Below are positions 63,438-64,000 of a stretch of 64,000 nt of DNA, piece by piece (positions within the stretch are counted from its first letter, which is position 1; each line of letters begins with the position of its first letter). This DNA comes from Microbulbifer flavimaris (GTDB lineage: Bacteria; Pseudomonadota; Gammaproteobacteria; Pseudomonadales; Cellvibrionaceae), in assembly GCF_001641755.2 (NCBI RefSeq), contig NZ_LRFG02000002.1, positions 922,693-986,692 of the forward strand, read 5' to 3'. The notes under the pieces are model-generated. The model was given only the letters and a program-made list of their open reading frames with translations. It was not told the DNA's origin and made no database searches. The position numbers and the translations under genes were made by a program.

Positions 63438-63529
63438 CCTAACGACCGGCTTTGGGGCAGACTTGGAGCCGCGCAGCGGCGGAAAGGATGTCCCAGCCCC
63501 GCAGGGGCGATAACAGCCGTTTGTTAGAG
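63438..63529 (-). repeat. attC-like recombination site, cassette 2
   Basis: The outer arms CTAACGACCGGCT (63439-63451) and AGCCGTTTGTTAG (63515-63527) pair with two mismatches. Inner pairs are GGGGC (63454) with GCCCC (63496), GAC with GTC, and a GCCGC-GCA-GCGGC apical stem. The core sites CTCTAAC and GTTAGGA fit RYYYAAC and GTTRRRY at six of seven positions each. The site lies 10 bases past the stop of the gene at 63540-63890, the normal position of an attC in a cassette. Confidence 0.8.
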
Positions 63530-63539
63530 GGTTGTCCGT

Positions 63540-63890
63540 TTAGCACTCCAACTCTCCGAAAACTAGGATGTCATCGACCTCTAATGGATAATCTAAGTCT
63601 TGTTTTATGCAAACGAACGAGCCGTCAGGTTTCACAATATGGATATCCACGACAGTTTGTCTTTTCTTACTGTGATAGAAAAAATATTTTGGAGGGTCGA
63701 AAAATCCTATTTCTTCGACACTTCCATCATAGGGATAAACCTCGACGCCATATTCAGCCGAATAGGCACGAATTGCATCCATAACATTATCGGCATCGAT
63801 ATGAAATCCCTGCCCATCATATAGTTTGGGATAATCACGAAATAGATACTGAAGCTTTTCATCGTTATCTGGGCCAATTATTTGAATCAT
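63540..63890 (-). CDS. unknown protein in a gene cassette
   Basis: This 116-residue soluble protein (MIQIIGPDNDEKLQYLF...) is not recognised. It is acidic and rich in Tyr, Phe and Asp, with repeated short beta-type segments (DGSFVCIKQDLDYPLEVDDILVFGELEC at the end), perhaps an immunity or binding protein (guess). It is much more AT-rich than the rest of the window. I chose the ATG at 63890 with AAGGG upstream; a GTG at 63914 falls in the neighbouring IS end. An attC-like site follows. Confidence 0.65.
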   Translation of the reverse strand: MIQIIGPDNDEKLQYLFRDYPKLYDGQGFHIDADNVMDAIRAYSAEYGVEVYPYDGSVEEIGFFDPPKYFFYHSKKRQTVVDIHIVKPDGSFVCIKQDLDYPLEVDDILVFGELEC

Positions 63891-63901
63891 TCCTATACCC
63901 T

Positions 63902-64000
63902 TGGTCTTACCCACAAAAAGTAGACACCATAACTATGCGCATCTGCGCTCATACTCTGCTGGACTTATGTAACCCAGTGTAGAGTGCCTACGTACCCTGT
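63902..64000 (-). mobile_element. IS3-family insertion sequence, 3' end, cut by the window edge
   Basis: The last 100 bases contain the end of an IS3-family transposase and, past its stop, a probable terminal inverted repeat (CCCACAAAAAGTAGACACC on the plus strand at 63910-63928). The outer boundary near 63902 is an estimate, about 12 bases before the start of the cassette gene. Confidence 0.7.
63933..64000 (-). CDS. IS3-family transposase (OrfB), C-terminal end only
   Basis: Minus-strand translation gives RVRRHSTLGYISPAEYERRC followed by Ala and a stop, which is the standard end of the IS3-family integrase-type transposase (the HSxLGY and SPxxYE motifs). The N-terminal part lies beyond the window. 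Whether the gene is intact cannot be seen. Confidence 0.85.
   Translation of the reverse strand, partial: RVRRHSTLGYISPAEYERRCA

Overview
The window is one contiguous piece of a GC-rich gammaproteobacterial chromosome (roughly 60 percent GC by eye). The core gene order (ftsYEX-rpoH; radC-rpmBG-coaBC-algC-argB-slmA; pyrE-crc-rph-yicC; gmk-rpoZ-spoT-ridA; oxyR-recG; ubiCA-phoBR; phoU-pstBACS) closely follows Pseudomonas. The presence of crc, the long-form PstA/PstC and the membrane-anchored AlgC support a Pseudomonas relative. My inference is a marine Cellvibrionales-type organism such as Microbulbifer, but no taxonomic marker such as rRNA is present. No rRNA, tRNA or CRISPR array was seen.

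Layout. 0.1-12 kb: tRNA modification (trmB), heat-shock sigma factor (rpoH), division and secretion (ftsX, ftsE, ftsY), rsmD, coaD, gamma-glutamyltranspeptidase, two small membrane proteins, a lipoprotein amidohydrolase that has lost metal ligands, and mutM. 12-23 kb: ribosomal proteins L33 and L28, radC, coaBC, a fused algC, argB, slmA, a DUF4124 protein, pyrE, crc, rph, yicC. 23-35 kb: an accessory block between yicC and gmk, holding a secreted subtilase with two PPC domains, a CzcCBA-like heavy-metal RND exporter, an alcohol dehydrogenase and an AhpD/CMD-like protein controlled by a divergent TetR regulator with three matching operators, and a sterol-desaturase-family membrane protein. 35-48.5 kb: gmk-rpoZ-spoT-ridA, a nucleoside-diphosphate-sugar-epimerase-like protein, a GlsB-type membrane protein, oxyR-recG, a tandem pair of unrecognised secreted paralogues, a GltP-type symporter, ubiCA. 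48.5-60.5 kb: the phosphate regulon (phoBR and phoU-pstBACS), with Pho boxes in front of phoB and pstS, split by a small operon (DUF4265-like, yaaA, DUF938, a membrane protein) and an M48 lipoprotein protease. 60.6-62.6 kb: TRAP transporter Q and M subunits with no binding protein in view.

The right end (62.7-64 kb) changes character. It holds two short, more AT-rich genes on the minus strand. Each is followed directly at its stop codon by an imperfect cruciform with the organisation of an integron attC site, and the outer one is abutted by the 3' end of an IS3-family transposase. I read this as the end of a chromosomal integron or attC cluster; it is the most noteworthy accessory structure in the window.
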